A DNA stretch of 64,000 nt, taken from positions 8,928,001 to 8,992,000 of the forward strand of contig JAWQUS010000002.1 in the NCBI GenBank assembly GCA_036365455.1, read 5' to 3'. The stretch is from Macrosoma leucophasiata (Eukaryota; Arthropoda; Insecta; Lepidoptera; Hedylidae). Both the position numbers and the translations under genes were made by a program. Below are positions 47,701 through 51,503 of this stretch, piece after piece. Positions within the stretch are counted from its first letter, which is position 1; each line of letters starts with the position of its first letter. Below the pieces are notes generated by a model. That model saw nothing but the letters and a program-made list of their open reading frames with translations, did not search any database and was not told the origin of the DNA.

Positions 47701-50291
47701 CAGATTTAAGTATGTGGCAATAGCACGTAAAGCTTTGTCGCTGAAACGATAAATATATTTAAATTTTTTTACTCGTTTCTTTTTGTAATAACGTAATTTT
47801 TCTGAATATTAATTAGAGTAAGCATAAGCATAATAATATATTCGTAAGAACATTTTTATTATACCCCATGTATTCAACTTATTACTACAATAAAGGTATG
47901 TACCTATAATTTTTACACGACATTTAATCAATAAATTTAATAGATAATTAAACTTCACGCATGTGTTCCCGAAATTATTGACAGAGGTATTACGCCGCAG
48001 TTACGTTTTAGTCCCATGTAGTTTGGCGAACCAAAACATCTATGTGCACGCTACCAAACTCCGAGGGTGGCATTAGGAAACTCCCGAAAAATGACAAAAT
48101 CCCCACAACACTTAACTTCCACTCCGTACGATCGATCCCAGGACCTTAGCGTAGCGGTATAATGGGATGTTACCACCAGACCATTGAGGAGTTTTAGAAT
48201 AGAAACATAATTTGAAGCAATTAAAGTAGTAGCAAGCATCATTAGCATTCTTGAGGCCTAAGGTTTTTGCCCTTTGTGTCAAAACTGTGGTATTATAAGA
48301 TTTTTTTATATAGTGTATTTTTTTTCAATTTATCGCCTTTTAAAGAATTTACAAATTATTTATTAACTTACCTTAAATTGCCAAAATGCTTTTGAAGAGA
48401 TTCCCTTGTATCAACGCTGGCTACATTTGCCAATGAAAATAAACGAAGGTCTGGGAATTTTGAAAATGCTGCTTTCTGTGAAAACGCAGAATAGTAAAAA
48501 GTTAATAGTAGGTAGGTATGTTCGAGCACATGCATTTTTACCAGACTGCGGCATCCGGAGGAGGGTAATGTTTCCATCGGTCAATATACGTATGTTTGTT
48601 CTATTTTGTAATTAATTAATCAATTTTAAAAAATAATAATATAAAAATATTTGATTATTTTTATCACACCACACCATGGAATTGAAGCGATGCTTCCTCT
48701 TGCGAAGCTCCCAGGCTATTTCAAAATCCGGTACTTAATAATTACAGACTGTATTAGATTTAAGCTTGTATTCAAAAGAACTGTACTTAGTGAATTTCTT
48801 CAGTAGCGGAGTTCTTTGCTAAGTGCTAACTAAAGCTTTTTTGAGCTGTCAGGCTTTTTGTAAGGATTTTTAAAATTTCTAAAAGGTAAAACCCTACCCG
48901 AGGATTAAATCCGTGTCTTCAGCGTCATAGATATTGAGTAACGTTATAATCTTTAAGTAACAGTCTCCCATTCATGATTGTGTAGGTAGTCTGACTCGTG
49001 AACGAGTAAAATCTTTAGTGATGTCATTTCGCGTCGGTATCACAAAGTAAATCACGGAAGCATGACATCACTACTCAAACATCAACTAACGCTTTAAATA
49101 AATAATGACATGCATAAGTTACAAAGGTAATACCTACATTTTACAATTATACATCTAATGCAATAGGCCAATGGTTTCCAAATTATGGGACCACGACCAC
49201 AGCACTCAGAATGTTCTGACTGTTATTGAGTTACATTATCAAGGTCGGTAACGTGTTCCCTCCTTAAAGCTCGTATAAACAAGTCTCAAAGCCTCAAGGG
49301 CATAGCTATTCTTGAGACTTCGAATGTTTTTTCCACATGTCAGACAATACGGAACCATATATGATCTAACAACGCTCTCATCGATAATCCCATTTGGTAG
49401 CATGTTTCTATACGTAGATTTTCACACTAGTATATATAGTACTGCAGTATCGTCGCGGTGGTCGTTAGTTAGTTCCTAGACCCACTTCTAGGAAAATACC
49501 ATACCAGCAGGATCGAATGCCCGTATGAAAGAAGGGTGACTGGTACACAGTGGAGGCGTGAGCCCTTATACTTAACGTGCGAGGTACATTTCGCGAGCAC
49601 CTCTGATATAAGGCAGCTAACTTGGAATTTGTGAGCGGAGGACGGGGGAGGTGCTATCTTTCTGTTGATGGTCATGTTATTTGGTCGGTCTAAGGCGCGA
49701 GGCCATTTGCACGGCAAGGCCGTAGGCAGTGGCCCAAAGCGCCTCCGCCTTACGCCGCCTCTGCTGGTATAAGATAGCGCTGAAAACACTAACCATAGAA
49801 CCTTCTGTTCTACCGTCGATGCATGAACACTATCCTTTTGACGGATACATTAGATAAAGCTCTGGAATCCAGATTCTGTTTGTAGAATTTCAGAATTTGA
49901 AAAAGTTTTGAAACCTCTACAATATTTTGAAATTAGGTATAACTGAAGTAGGTATTACCAACTGCAAAAACTTGACCATGTTTACTTCCCTAAGATCGCC
50001 TACTTATAAAGTCGCTAAAAATCACGTGACGTGACGAGACATAATTAGATTTGTATGTTATTCATAAACAAGTATTTATGTAGGTAATTTAACTTTTTCA
50101 TACCTTAAATATGATCCTGTATTACCAGTCGCCCAGTATACGAGCTGGGAAAAAATTAAATCAAATAGATAGATTACCTGTAAAGATGTGATTCTAGTGT
50201 AATGTTGTAAAGCCATATCGCGATCAGTCATGGGATCGCCGGTTTCGTCGCTAATTTCAAAGCGCGCGTAAAATTTCAGCATCTGCAAAAG
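14562..50291 (-). CDS. AQR: AQR / aquarius, intron-binding spliceosomal RNA helicase, 21 exons, N-terminus missing
   Basis: Aquarius (IBP160, EMB-4 in worms) is a nuclear SF1 helicase. It joins the catalytic spliceosome with SYF1/XAB2, ISY1 and other partners, binds introns upstream of the branch site, and couples splicing to intronic snoRNP assembly. The 21 exons given separately join with matching phases into 3,420 coding bases (1,139 codons plus stop). Key motifs in this partial numbering: Walker A GPPGTGKT at about 520-528, Walker B EESAQ 758-762 (usual form EEAAQ), GDHHQLPP 791-798, VDKYQGQQ 956-963 and SRAR 991-994. All are intact, so the helicase core looks functional. Compared with the human protein (from memory) about 250 N-terminal residues are absent, and I found no such exons up to 64000. 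Introns are unusually repeat-rich. The penultimate exon-intron junction is an 11-copy minisatellite. Confidence 0.97.
15281..15587 (-). repeat. tRNA-derived SINE (SINE-A), inverted
   Basis: The complement of the element at 21323-21622. It starts 'cttcacgcctataatacctggaggggtaggcag', passes 'catgcaaacacccacaattc', and ends with the tRNA-like head 'gggaatcgaacttgga' (B box complement) and 'cctgctaccactaggcttc' (A box complement). It lies in the last intron of AQR. Confidence 0.85.
15722..17027 (-). repeat. AQR: 11-copy, 119-bp minisatellite made of an AQR exon-intron junction
   Basis: '[12 protein letters not shown]' recurs with its first codon at 17024, 16905, 16786, 16667, 16548, 16429, 16310, 16191, 16072, 15953 and 15834, an exact 119-bp period. 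Each unit is 75 bp of coding exon ('[20 protein letters not shown]' to 'PAASE') plus 44 bp of intron beginning with the donor GAG|gtcact. Because 119 is not a multiple of three, successive units are read in different frames. Reading through reaches TGA in the third unit, where TGAG also forms the donor. Units are nearly identical; visible variants are ACATGG for ACCTGG and CGACAC for CGAGAC. The many 102-codon open frames here are artefacts of the repeat. Confidence 0.97.
16953..17132 (-). CDS. AQR: AQR exon 20 of window (penultimate exon)
   Basis: Acceptor 'ctatgttcag', then [20 protein letters not shown] and '[20 protein letters not shown]', the conserved end of the aquarius core. With the first tandem donor (GAG|gtcact at 16953/16952) the exon is 180 bp, phase 0 at both ends. 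Later donors would add 119 bp or multiples and shift the frame. The choice of the first donor is inferred from the phase of the last exon. Confidence 0.9.
17235..17400 (-). repeat. Diverged SINE-A fragment, inverted
   Basis: 'aaaatcccacgattcgccagttacgttttg...ggtgacgagcct...cctggtaatgtag' matches the middle of SINE-A. Both ends are lost. Located in the AQR intron between exons 19 and 20. Confidence 0.6.
17650..17847 (-). CDS. AQR: AQR exon 19 of window (helicase motifs V and VI)
   Basis: A 198-bp, phase 0-0 exon with acceptor 'aatacacag' and donor AATCAG|gtgagt. It contains [13 protein letters not shown] and '[17 protein letters not shown]', the Gln-rich motif V and arginine-finger motif VI of Upf1-like SF1 helicases, closely following the aquarius consensus. 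Confidence 0.97.
18008..18148 (-). repeat. ~280-bp interspersed repeat, inverted fragment
   Basis: 'taatggtagtgttcactatcgtgttccggtcaggtgg...tgtaatttccggcacagggcataacaccttagacctcagg'; both ends are missing. Located in the intron between AQR exons 18 and 19. Confidence 0.75.
18390..18960. repeat. AT-rich stretch with recurrent 'ggcaGAAT/ATTCTGCC' words
   Basis: Short words such as 'gcagaa', 'ggcagaaa', 'attctgcc' and 'tgccaaaa' recur about every 15-25 bp in AT-rich sequence, with one orientation on the left and the complement on the right of about 18650. It looks like a degenerate palindromic element, but no termini or coding sequence are visible. Confidence 0.4.
19179..19349 (-). CDS. AQR: AQR exon 18 of window
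   Basis: A 171-bp, phase 0-0 exon with acceptor 'attcatag' and donor CACAAA|gtaagc. It encodes [20 protein letters not shown] and '[20 protein letters not shown]', the second RecA lobe, ending 'NPLIGRPHK', directly before the motif V exon. Confidence 0.97.
19524..19735 (-). repeat. tRNA-derived SINE (SINE-B), inverted
   Basis: The complement of the element at 57965-58182. It runs from an A/T-rich tail through 'cttacactcacagccccacagtaggtataaacctgtgtcgtgggtgcc' to a tRNA-like head with 'gggatcgaacccgcgacc' (B box) and 'ccgctggactaaccgggtcg' (A box). It lies in the intron upstream of AQR exon 18. Confidence 0.9.
19740..20330. other. AQR intron, nothing recognised
   Basis: An AT-rich intronic stretch between exons 17 and 18, without recognised elements. 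Confidence 0.4.
20331..21215 (+). other. GC-richer block with TATA box inside an AQR intron, possible solo LTR
   Basis: A 'cgtatataagcgcgac' TATA-like box near 20410 is followed by 'cttgtctcacaacaatg', many C/T-rich cytosine words ('cgaggcaccgacctgaacacgatcctctaccctctctg') and no long frame. Composition differs from the surrounding intron. It could be a solo LTR or a promoter-bearing insert. I found no convincing TG..CA ends with target duplication, so the class is open. Confidence 0.3.
21323..21622 (+). repeat. tRNA-derived SINE (SINE-A), near complete
   Basis: The head 'gcctcggtagcctagtggtagcaggcc' carries a tRNA-like A box, and 'gatcctgggttcgattcctggg' a B box. Then come 'tcagagataatggtgtaaagtcc', 'gtgcccggagatgtcaac', 'gtgggtgtttgcatgtatgcatgcatttatctctgcctaccc' and the end 'acaggcgtgaagttacg'. 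Copies occur at 15281, 27916, 31061, 47950 and 61834, plus fragments. Confidence 0.9.
22002..22105 (+). repeat. ~280-bp interspersed repeat, truncated, abutting an inverted copy
   Basis: 'tttttttatgtaataaaagtggggagaagcatgcagttcacattgatgttatgtgatgac' breaks off at 'cagatg', where a nearly complete inverted copy begins. The head-to-head join probably arose by insertion of one copy into another. Confidence 0.75.
22106..22430 (-). repeat. ~280-bp interspersed repeat, inverted, near complete
   Basis: 'tggtggtagagctccagtgacggagctcgcgggcgtaggcaccaccgcattac' through 'cactatcgtgttccggtcaggtggtaatgtacagccctgtaatttccggcac' to 'aacatcaatgtgaactg...ttggccacattcattacataaaaa'. A short second tail 'gaactgcatgcttgtttgcc' follows. 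It ends about 25 bp before AQR exon 17. Confidence 0.85.
22457..22628 (-). CDS. AQR: AQR exon 17 of window
   Basis: A 172-bp exon with acceptor 'tttactgcag' and donor TATCAG|gtaccc. It encodes [20 protein letters not shown] and '[18 protein letters not shown]', ending 'EPSPYFYQ', all aquarius-specific. The exon is markedly GC-rich compared with its introns. Confidence 0.97.
22640..23500. other. AQR intron, nothing recognised
   Basis: Part of the intron between exons 16 and 17. A diverged word set 'taggggtgcgcaggttacgctac...gtacgcgtgtgtgagaag' near 23030-23090 may be a repeat relic, not classified. Confidence 0.4.
23515..23640 (-). repeat. ~280-bp interspersed repeat, short inverted relic
   Basis: 'taaggcctcagaggtagtaacgcatctaca...gtgtagatgtctattaggctgcg' matches the middle of the family; it is strongly diverged afterwards. 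Confidence 0.5.
23797..24000 (-). repeat. Diverged SINE-B, inverted
   Basis: 'aaaatacgtttacacgagtacaaagtgggtgccgttgacac...cagacccgaaacagaaatctctaggccat' is the SINE-B body; the tRNA-like head is barely recognisable. The open frame across it is not a gene. Confidence 0.6.
24303..24537 (-). repeat. TTAA-MITE family copy, truncated
   Basis: 'gcgagtggaccactcggtgaccacttgcttgccttgcgttgac', 'cccaagtggaccgcgcgctg' and the end 'gtgctggtcgggtcccggatggctctagtgagctatgacccta' correspond to the complement of 53155-53493. It carries a small insertion 'atgtcgatgg'. The left end is missing. Confidence 0.75.
24853..25120 (-). CDS. AQR: AQR exon 16 of window (Walker B)
   Basis: A 268-bp exon with acceptor 'cgtcaacag' and donor CCCAG|gtaatc. 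It carries '[20 protein letters not shown]', then '[19 protein letters not shown]' and '[10 protein letters not shown]'. The DEAD-box-equivalent is EESAQ where most aquarius proteins have EEAAQ. The GDHHQLPP motif III is intact. Confidence 0.97.
25205..25570. repeat. Repeat with multiple ACCGGTT motifs
   Basis: 'ggatcgcataccggttaaattatcgaaccggtttcgccgtaa...gacgatttcgttctgatgaaac' recurs at 50950-51115. Further 'accggt' words follow to about 25560. The element class and ends are unresolved. Confidence 0.6.
25825..26108 (+). repeat. ~280-bp interspersed repeat, left arm of an inverted pair
   Basis: A nearly full-length copy from 'tttttttatgtcagtaaggtggc' to 'gctccaccaccagtaaa'. It is immediately followed by a copy in the opposite orientation, giving a palindrome of about 500 bp with almost no spacer. 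Confidence 0.85.
26103..26320 (-). repeat. ~280-bp interspersed repeat, right arm of an inverted pair
   Basis: It reads back from 'cctcacctaatctatctgccgccagatggtaatgtatgg' to 'gaactgcatgcttgtttgccaccttcatgacatt'. It lacks the first ~60 bp, so the pair is tail-to-tail and asymmetric. It ends 130 bp before AQR exon 15. Confidence 0.8.
26453..26613 (-). CDS. AQR: AQR exon 15 of window
   Basis: A 161-bp exon with acceptor 'ttttttacag' and donor CAAATGG|gtgagt. It encodes '[20 protein letters not shown]' and '[20 protein letters not shown]', the region before Walker B. Confidence 0.97.
27028..28421. mobile_element. Non-autonomous hAT-like element, 1,394 bp
   Basis: The ends are TAGTGATGCGCCGAATA at 27028 and the complement of TAGAGATGCGCCGAATA at 28421, flanked by a perfect 8-bp target duplication ATAATTAT (27020-27027 and 28422-28429). 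The subterminal zones repeat CCGAATA / TATTCGG many times. No transposase is visible; a SINE-A copy (27916-28165) has inserted inside. It lies in the AQR intron between exons 14 and 15. Confidence 0.92.
27916..28165 (-). repeat. SINE-A nested in the hAT-like element
   Basis: It runs from 'cgtaacttcacgcctgtaatccccgaaggaataggtagag' to 'ggcctactaccactaggctattgaggca', lacking a short piece of the middle. Being inside the hAT-like element, it is the younger insertion. Confidence 0.85.
28635..28759 (-). CDS. AQR: AQR exon 14 of window
   Basis: A 125-bp exon with acceptor 'aatttcag' and donor TACCG|gtaaga. It reads '[20 protein letters not shown]' and '[16 protein letters not shown]', matching the aquarius insert between the first helicase motifs. 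Confidence 0.96.
29277..29325. repeat. Perfect 22-bp hairpin with 5-nt loop
   Basis: 'cttgtttttctaggacacaaat' at 29277-29298 pairs perfectly with 29304-29325 around GCTCG. Intronic (AQR exons 13-14). It could be a small foldback core or a precursor-like RNA hairpin; the stem is shorter than a usual pre-miRNA. Confidence 0.85.
29636..29760 (+). repeat. Interspersed repeat fragment beside AQR exon 13
   Basis: 'cagacgggccaccggatggaaagtgatcaccgtcgcctatgaacatttgcaacaccaggggagtagccaacgcgcc' has the look of a lepidopteran repeat and shares the 'ggggagtagcca' word with the foldback element at 10717. No termini were seen. Confidence 0.45.
29794..29974 (-). CDS. AQR: AQR exon 13 of window
   Basis: A 181-bp exon with acceptor 'gttggcag' and donor TCGCAA|gtatgt. 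It reads '[20 protein letters not shown]', '[20 protein letters not shown]', ending 'QHCASQ'. GC-rich third positions as in exon 17. Confidence 0.96.
30205..30275 (+). repeat. ~280-bp interspersed repeat, first 70 bp only
   Basis: 'tttttttatgttatgaaagtggcaaacaagcatgcagttcacattgatgttaagtgatgactgcagcctatagac', then unrelated sequence. Confidence 0.8.
30552..30750 (-). CDS. AQR: AQR exon 12 of window (second half of Walker A)
   Basis: A 199-bp exon with acceptor 'ttttttag' and donor CTCCAG|gtaagc. It starts inside the Walker A glycine (G|GT AAA ACC = GKT) and continues '[20 protein letters not shown]', '[16 protein letters not shown]' (motif Ia) and '[20 protein letters not shown]'. Confidence 0.97.
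31061..31358 (+). repeat. SINE-A, near complete
   Basis: Head 'gcctcagtagcctagtggtagcaggcc', B box 'aggttccattccc' (mutated from ggttcgattcc), body and end 'acaggcgtgaagttacg' as in 21323-21622. Located in the AQR intron between exons 11 and 12. Confidence 0.9.
32210..32443. repeat. Tandem repeat, 4 x 58 bp
   Basis: 'tttcctatgcaacctgaattaaataccatagtttctcctcctagtcctc' recurs at 32221, 32279, 32337 and 32395, period 58, with only single-base differences (for example 'tttcat' in copy 2, 'attaca' in copy 4). Confidence 0.95.
32439..32510. repeat. 32-bp hairpin grown out of the 58-bp tandem repeat
   Basis: 'tcctcatcggtcatgagata' plus 'cagcctggtgac' (32439-32470) pairs with 32479-32510 with one mismatch and an 8-nt loop. 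Its first bases are also the tail of the fourth tandem unit, so the two structures overlap. Confidence 0.9.
32621..32712 (-). CDS. AQR: AQR exon 11 of window (first half of Walker A)
   Basis: A 92-bp exon with acceptor 'ggtcaacag' and donor GGCACTG|gtgaga. It encodes '[20 protein letters not shown]' (Q-motif-like region) and '[11 protein letters not shown]'. The intron divides the Walker A motif GPPGTG|KT. Confidence 0.97.
33073..33210 (-). CDS. AQR: AQR exon 10 of window
   Basis: A 138-bp exon with acceptor 'aattaacag' and donor CCCAAAAA|gtcagt. The frame is '[20 protein letters not shown]', then '[18 protein letters not shown]', a well conserved aquarius segment. The longest open frame here is a different one and not coding. 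Confidence 0.95.
33924..34011. repeat. Small foldback element, ~88 bp
   Basis: 'taacggctgattcacatata' near the left end is inverted as 'atggttatgtgtgaatcagcc' at the right, around 'gtggagtggcggtactgtgccgg'. The ends pair over about 18 bp with mismatches. Confidence 0.65.
34737..34926 (-). other. Unassigned open frame with acceptor and C-terminal hydrophobic helix
   Basis: After a possible acceptor 'tctcattag' the frame reads '[20 protein letters not shown]', '[20 protein letters not shown]', '[20 protein letters not shown]' and stops after 'IV'. It ends in a hydrophobic stretch like a tail anchor. It is not part of AQR, since the exons on either side join exactly. I do not recognise the family. 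It could be the last exon of another protein or retrocopy, or chance. Confidence 0.25.
35225..35512 (+). repeat. ~280-bp interspersed repeat, near complete
   Basis: From 'tttatgtcatgaaggtggcaaacaagcatgc' to 'ctttagaactggaactctaccaccagta', including 'aacacgatagtgctgaacgctaccatttagcggcagata'. Intronic. Confidence 0.85.
35745..35929. repeat. Foldback MITE, ~185 bp
   Basis: The left end 'aaaccctattcagagctgcgcgttattcgc' is inverted at the right end ('gcgaataacgcgcaggtctgattaggattt') with a few mismatches, a 30-bp terminal inverted repeat. The interior 'gtggggagcggat...aattccgctcctcgcatt' also pairs partly. No coding sequence; the target duplication is unclear. Confidence 0.75.
37016..37147 (-). 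CDS. AQR: AQR exon 9 of window
   Basis: A 132-bp exon with acceptor 'ttttatacag' and donor CCATTCAA|gtatgt. It encodes '[20 protein letters not shown]' and '[20 protein letters not shown]', then 'RPF', an aquarius signature segment. The open frame continuing to 36753 is intron read-through. Confidence 0.97.
37148..38001. other. AQR intron between exons 8 and 9
   Basis: Contains simple T-rich runs near 37590 and a very diverged piece ('ttataggctgcagtggccacttgcttgcg') of the interspersed repeat at about 37905-37960. Otherwise nothing recognised. Confidence 0.4.
38002..38171 (-). CDS. AQR: AQR exon 8 of window
   Basis: A 170-bp exon with acceptor 'attgtgcag' and donor CACCAG|gtgaga. It encodes '[20 protein letters not shown]', '[20 protein letters not shown]' and '[16 protein letters not shown]', highly conserved aquarius sequence. 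Confidence 0.98.
38213..38480 (+). mobile_element. Non-autonomous Helitron, 268 bp
   Basis: It begins TCTATATATATAAAAATC and ends 'tgccgggtcagCTAG', with host A before and host T after, the Helitron insertion pattern. The body 'attgctgttcgttagtctcgctaaaattcgagaacggctggaccgatttggctaa' is shared with 58413-58652. It starts 41 bp upstream of AQR exon 8. Confidence 0.82.
38540..38715 (+). repeat. ~280-bp interspersed repeat, 5'-truncated
   Basis: 'gtaatgtct'-like middle to 'ccggaacacgatagtgctgaactgctgaacactaaacactacc' with a small internal duplication of 'gctgaac'. A second copy follows at 38771. Confidence 0.65.
38771..39024 (+). repeat. ~280-bp interspersed repeat
   Basis: From the T-run and 'aaagaggcaaacaagcatgcagttcac' to 'attaggtaatacggtggtgcctacgcc'; the last ~30 bp are missing. 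Confidence 0.85.
39058..39200 (+). repeat. ~140-bp repeat, copy 1
   Basis: 'cgtctgtctgttacagccgatttccaacaaaactactgcgccgattgcgattaaatttgtcaaac...gtagtccgaatttggatgtgtga' to 'gtgcctttggggataattttttt' is repeated almost letter for letter at 40127-40266, in the same orientation 1,069 bp away. Probably the 3' part of an interspersed element or a local duplication. Confidence 0.8.
40127..40266 (+). repeat. ~140-bp repeat, copy 2
   Basis: The second copy of the segment at 39058-39200, differing at a handful of positions (for example 'gttgcagccg' for 'gttacagccg'). Both lie in the 4.2-kb AQR intron between exons 7 and 8. Confidence 0.8.
40270..40885. other. AQR intron, nothing recognised
   Basis: AT-rich intron sequence between two repeats. 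Confidence 0.4.
40888..41120 (+). repeat. ~280-bp interspersed repeat, 3'-truncated
   Basis: 'ttttttatgaaatggaagtggcaaacaagcatgcagttcacattgatgttaagtgatgactgcagcc' to 'cactatcattcagcggcaagtatacc'. Confidence 0.85.
41596..41790 (-). repeat. ~280-bp interspersed repeat, inverted
   Basis: 'tactggcggtagagctccagtggcggagctcgctagcgtatccaccaccgcatcac' through 'cgctatcgggttcgggtcaggtggtaacgtacgacc' to 'aacgcatctgcattgaaatcttgg'. Confidence 0.8.
42341..42558 (-). CDS. AQR: AQR exon 7 of window
   Basis: A 218-bp exon with acceptor 'tatatttcag' and donor AAAGAG|gtcagt. It encodes '[20 protein letters not shown]', '[20 protein letters not shown]' and '[20 protein letters not shown]', closely matching aquarius. 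Confidence 0.97.
42560..43287. other. AQR intron between exons 6 and 7
   Basis: No element was recognised except a small hairpin near 43070-43115 ('catcctccttaactttaa' pairing with 'ttaaagttagagaaggatg'). Confidence 0.5.
43288..43523 (-). CDS. AQR: AQR exon 6 of window
   Basis: A 236-bp exon with acceptor 'tattttactag' and donor GGTATAG|gtgagg. It encodes '[20 protein letters not shown]', '[20 protein letters not shown]' and '[19 protein letters not shown]', an unmistakable aquarius segment. Its acceptor tract is contributed by a SINE-B tail (43527-43636). Confidence 0.98.
43527..43636 (-). repeat. SINE-B 3' half, abutting AQR exon 6
   Basis: On the minus strand it reads 'aacggcacccacgacacaggtttatgcctaatgtggatctgtgagtgtaaacgtatttatattttgtatttttattttac', then 'tag|' and the exon. 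The tRNA-like head is gone. The T-rich SINE tail serves as the polypyrimidine tract of the exon 6 acceptor. Confidence 0.85.
43905..44215 (-). repeat. Helitron-like repeat, inverted
   Basis: 'aaCTAGctgtgcccgcgaccgctccgtccgcgtgag' at the left is the complement of a ...cgcgggcacagCTAG terminus. The body contains 'aaaatcggtccagccgttcgcaaaatcggacagaaagacagacagac', typical of lepidopteran interspersed repeats. The far end is unclear. Confidence 0.5.
44376..44657 (+). repeat. ~280-bp interspersed repeat
   Basis: From 'tttttatatacaatgaaggtggcataaaagcatcc' to 'ctatactggaactctagaaccaccagtg'. More diverged than other copies, with a 15-bp internal duplication 'gtggtgact.gagtggtgac'. Confidence 0.75.
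44986..45034 (-). CDS. AQR: AQR exon 5 of window (49-bp microexon-like)
   Basis: Acceptor 'tttttttcag', donor CCATG|gtaatt. With its neighbours it reads (Y)[15 protein letters not shown](W), matching aquarius between 'FRLEST' and 'FGGWARMA'. Phases (2 bases in, 2 bases out) fit both neighbours exactly. Confidence 0.94.
45297..46002. mobile_element. MITE, 706 bp, TTA target duplication (PIF/Harbinger-like)
   Basis: The left end AGGCTTCGGCAAACCAAACGCAG and the right end (complement) AGGCTTGGGCAAACCAAACGCAG form 23-bp inverted repeats with one mismatch. TTA flanks both sides (45294-45296 and 46003-46005). Subterminal zones are rich in 'cagcgcgg' and 'aacgcg' words, and a palindrome 'tttttcacatattttgaaaatatgtgaaaaa' lies inside. 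It has no transposase, so it is non-autonomous. The TTA duplication suggests the PIF/Harbinger superfamily. Located in the AQR intron between exons 4 and 5. Confidence 0.85.
46088..46292 (-). repeat. SINE-B, inverted, near complete
   Basis: The A/T tail 'aaataaataaatacgcttacacgcacagcccc', the body, then the B box complement 'gggatcggacccgcgacc' and A box complement 'ccgctggactaacaggatcg'. It sits 140 bp before exon 4. Confidence 0.88.
46430..46643 (-). CDS. AQR: AQR exon 4 of window
   Basis: A 214-bp exon with acceptor 'ttctttcag' and donor AGTACCT|gtaagt. It encodes '[20 protein letters not shown]', '[20 protein letters not shown]' and '[17 protein letters not shown]', strongly conserved aquarius sequence. 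Confidence 0.98.
46690..46870 (-). repeat. Inverted copy of the 'gcagcagagataacgctcta' repeat
   Basis: 'gcacatcgagcctatgaaagtg...cttcgtagagcgttatctctgctgcacactg...tattggtcaaaacttgatcaaaatgg' is the complement of 8690-8875. Confidence 0.7.
47150..47600. repeat. Probable interspersed repeat relic
   Basis: The text 'ataatcggtccagagtttcagagaaaattggctgtgacagacggacgggcagac' ending 'gttttttcttttgagttacggaaccctaaaa' has the form of common lepidopteran retroelement-related tails ('acggaaccctaaaa' also occurs in variant form at 32565). It ends about 30 bp from AQR exon 3. The class is uncertain. Confidence 0.4.
47629..47740 (-). CDS. AQR: AQR exon 3 of window
   Basis: A 112-bp exon with acceptor 'cgtttcag' and donor CTACTG|gtaaat. 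It encodes '[20 protein letters not shown]' and '[13 protein letters not shown]', fitting the aquarius scaffold domain. Confidence 0.95.
47950..48190 (-). repeat. SINE-A, inverted, diverged
   Basis: 'aacttcacgcatgtgttcccgaaattattgacagagg' through 'aaactccgagggtggc' to 'cgatcccaggacc' and 'ttaccaccagaccattgagga'. Located in the AQR intron between exons 2 and 3. Confidence 0.75.
48372..48475 (-). CDS. AQR: AQR exon 2 of window
   Basis: A 104-bp exon with acceptor 'cgttttcacag' and donor AATTTAAG|gtaagt. It encodes '[20 protein letters not shown]' and '[14 protein letters not shown]', following the aquarius consensus. Confidence 0.96.
48480..50177. other. AQR intron between exons 1 and 2 of the window
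   Basis: 1.7 kb. The region 49480-49800 has a GC-rich, repeat-like composition ('ggcgcgaggccatttgcacggcaaggccgtaggcagtggcccaaagcgcctccgccttacgccgcctctgc') and may be an old element. Otherwise AT-rich, no exon seen. Confidence 0.4.
50178..50291 (-). CDS. AQR: AQR exon 1 of window (most upstream exon found)
   Basis: A 114-bp, phase 0-0 exon with acceptor 'tgttcacag' and donor TTACAG|gtaatc. It encodes '[20 protein letters not shown]' and '[13 protein letters not shown]'. It corresponds to about residue 250 of human aquarius (from memory), so it cannot be the first coding exon. No earlier exon was recognised upstream. Confidence 0.95.
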
Positions 50292-50949
50292 CTGTGAACA
50301 AAAAACAAGTAGTTAATATGCTGTAGTTTTTTACTCAACAGTTTTCAAATCAAATGTCAAACAGAAGGTGATAGTTTTGTCGTTTCTCCAACTAAACATA
50401 ACTTGGACAAATAAAAAACACTCGTAATAGGCACCTATCGTGTTTGCCTACCTTGATATAGAACCATTTGGAATTCTGCTGAAGGTCGAAAAAAAGGAGA
50501 TGATGCGCTACCACTCCTCGAGGCCTAAGGTGTTATGCCTTTGTGCCGTGAAATTACAGGGCCGTACAATGACGAGATGAGACGAGAGGCAATGCTAGGC
50601 TACATATAGGGTACATTATTAACTTACTCTCAATTTGAACCACTTTTTGCCACTTCATGACATTAAAAAGTGGCAAAGTGTGAGTCGGACTCGAACGGAA
50701 AGGATTCCGTACAATTCTAAAATTTCCGTGATACTTTAAATAACATAGATTTCTCACAGGTTTTCCTGTAATTATTAAAGTAACTCCGCTGCATTTATTT
50801 CAGCATTTTAGGCCTACTGGCTTCGCAAATAAAGGCTGTAAGTGGTGCGTCTGTTTTGTTTAAATAACTTCAAATATTCTAATCATAAAATGATTTAAAA
50901 AATATTATCGGACAAACTTAACAATGTAAAATAGTTGTACCAAGGTTAC

Positions 50950-51115
50950 GGCTAAAGCTCGGATACCTACCGGTTAAATTTTCGAACTGGTTTCGCCGTA
51001 AGTATACGCATGAAATTACGATTTCGTTCTGATGAAACCGGTAGGTACTTTAAGGGCTTGTTAATAAACCAGTACAAAACGGTATTCAATAAAATATATT
51101 CGCACTATTCACTGT
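50950..51115. repeat. ACCGGTT-rich repeat, second copy
   Basis: 'gctcggatacctaccggttaaattttcgaactggtttcgccgtaagtatacgcatgaaattacgatttcgttctgatgaaaccggtagg' matches 25205-25300. Confidence 0.65.
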
Positions 51116-51230
51116 TTTTTTTTTAGGTTTCCGGCACAGAATCGGTTCAGAGGCTTTACTGCGGCCACTACCAACCAACTAGGTACTCGTTAGGTAAATG
51201 CGGTTGGCAGTGAAGAATTTATGTTTTCAT

Positions 51231-51503
51231 TTTTTTTTATATGTTAGAAGTGGCAAACAAGCATGCAGTTCATATTGATGTTAAGTGATGACTGCAGTCT
51301 ATAGACACCTACACAAAGACCAAGGTCAAAATGCAGATGCGTTACCACTCCTGAGGCCTAAGGTGAATTACATTATATATTTTACGGAAATTACAGGGCT
51401 GTACATTACCACCTGAACACTACCATTTAGCGGCAAGTATATTAGGTAATGCGGTGGTGTCTACGCCCGCGAGCTCCGTCACTGGAGCTCTACCACCAGT
51501 AAG
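51231..51503 (+). repeat. ~280-bp interspersed repeat, reference copy
   Basis: A T-run, 'atatgttagaagtggcaaacaagcatgcagttcatattgatgttaagtgatgactgcagtctatagacacc', 'aatgcagatgcgttaccactcctgaggcctaagg', 'ggaaattacagggctgtacattacc', 'tagcggcaagtatattaggtaatgcggtggtgtctacgcccgcgagctccgtcactggagctctaccaccagta'. The last 20 bp contain the palindrome GAGCTCCGTCACTGGAGCTC. About twenty copies in both orientations occur in the window. No coding capacity and no tRNA boxes; the class is uncertain. Confidence 0.9.
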
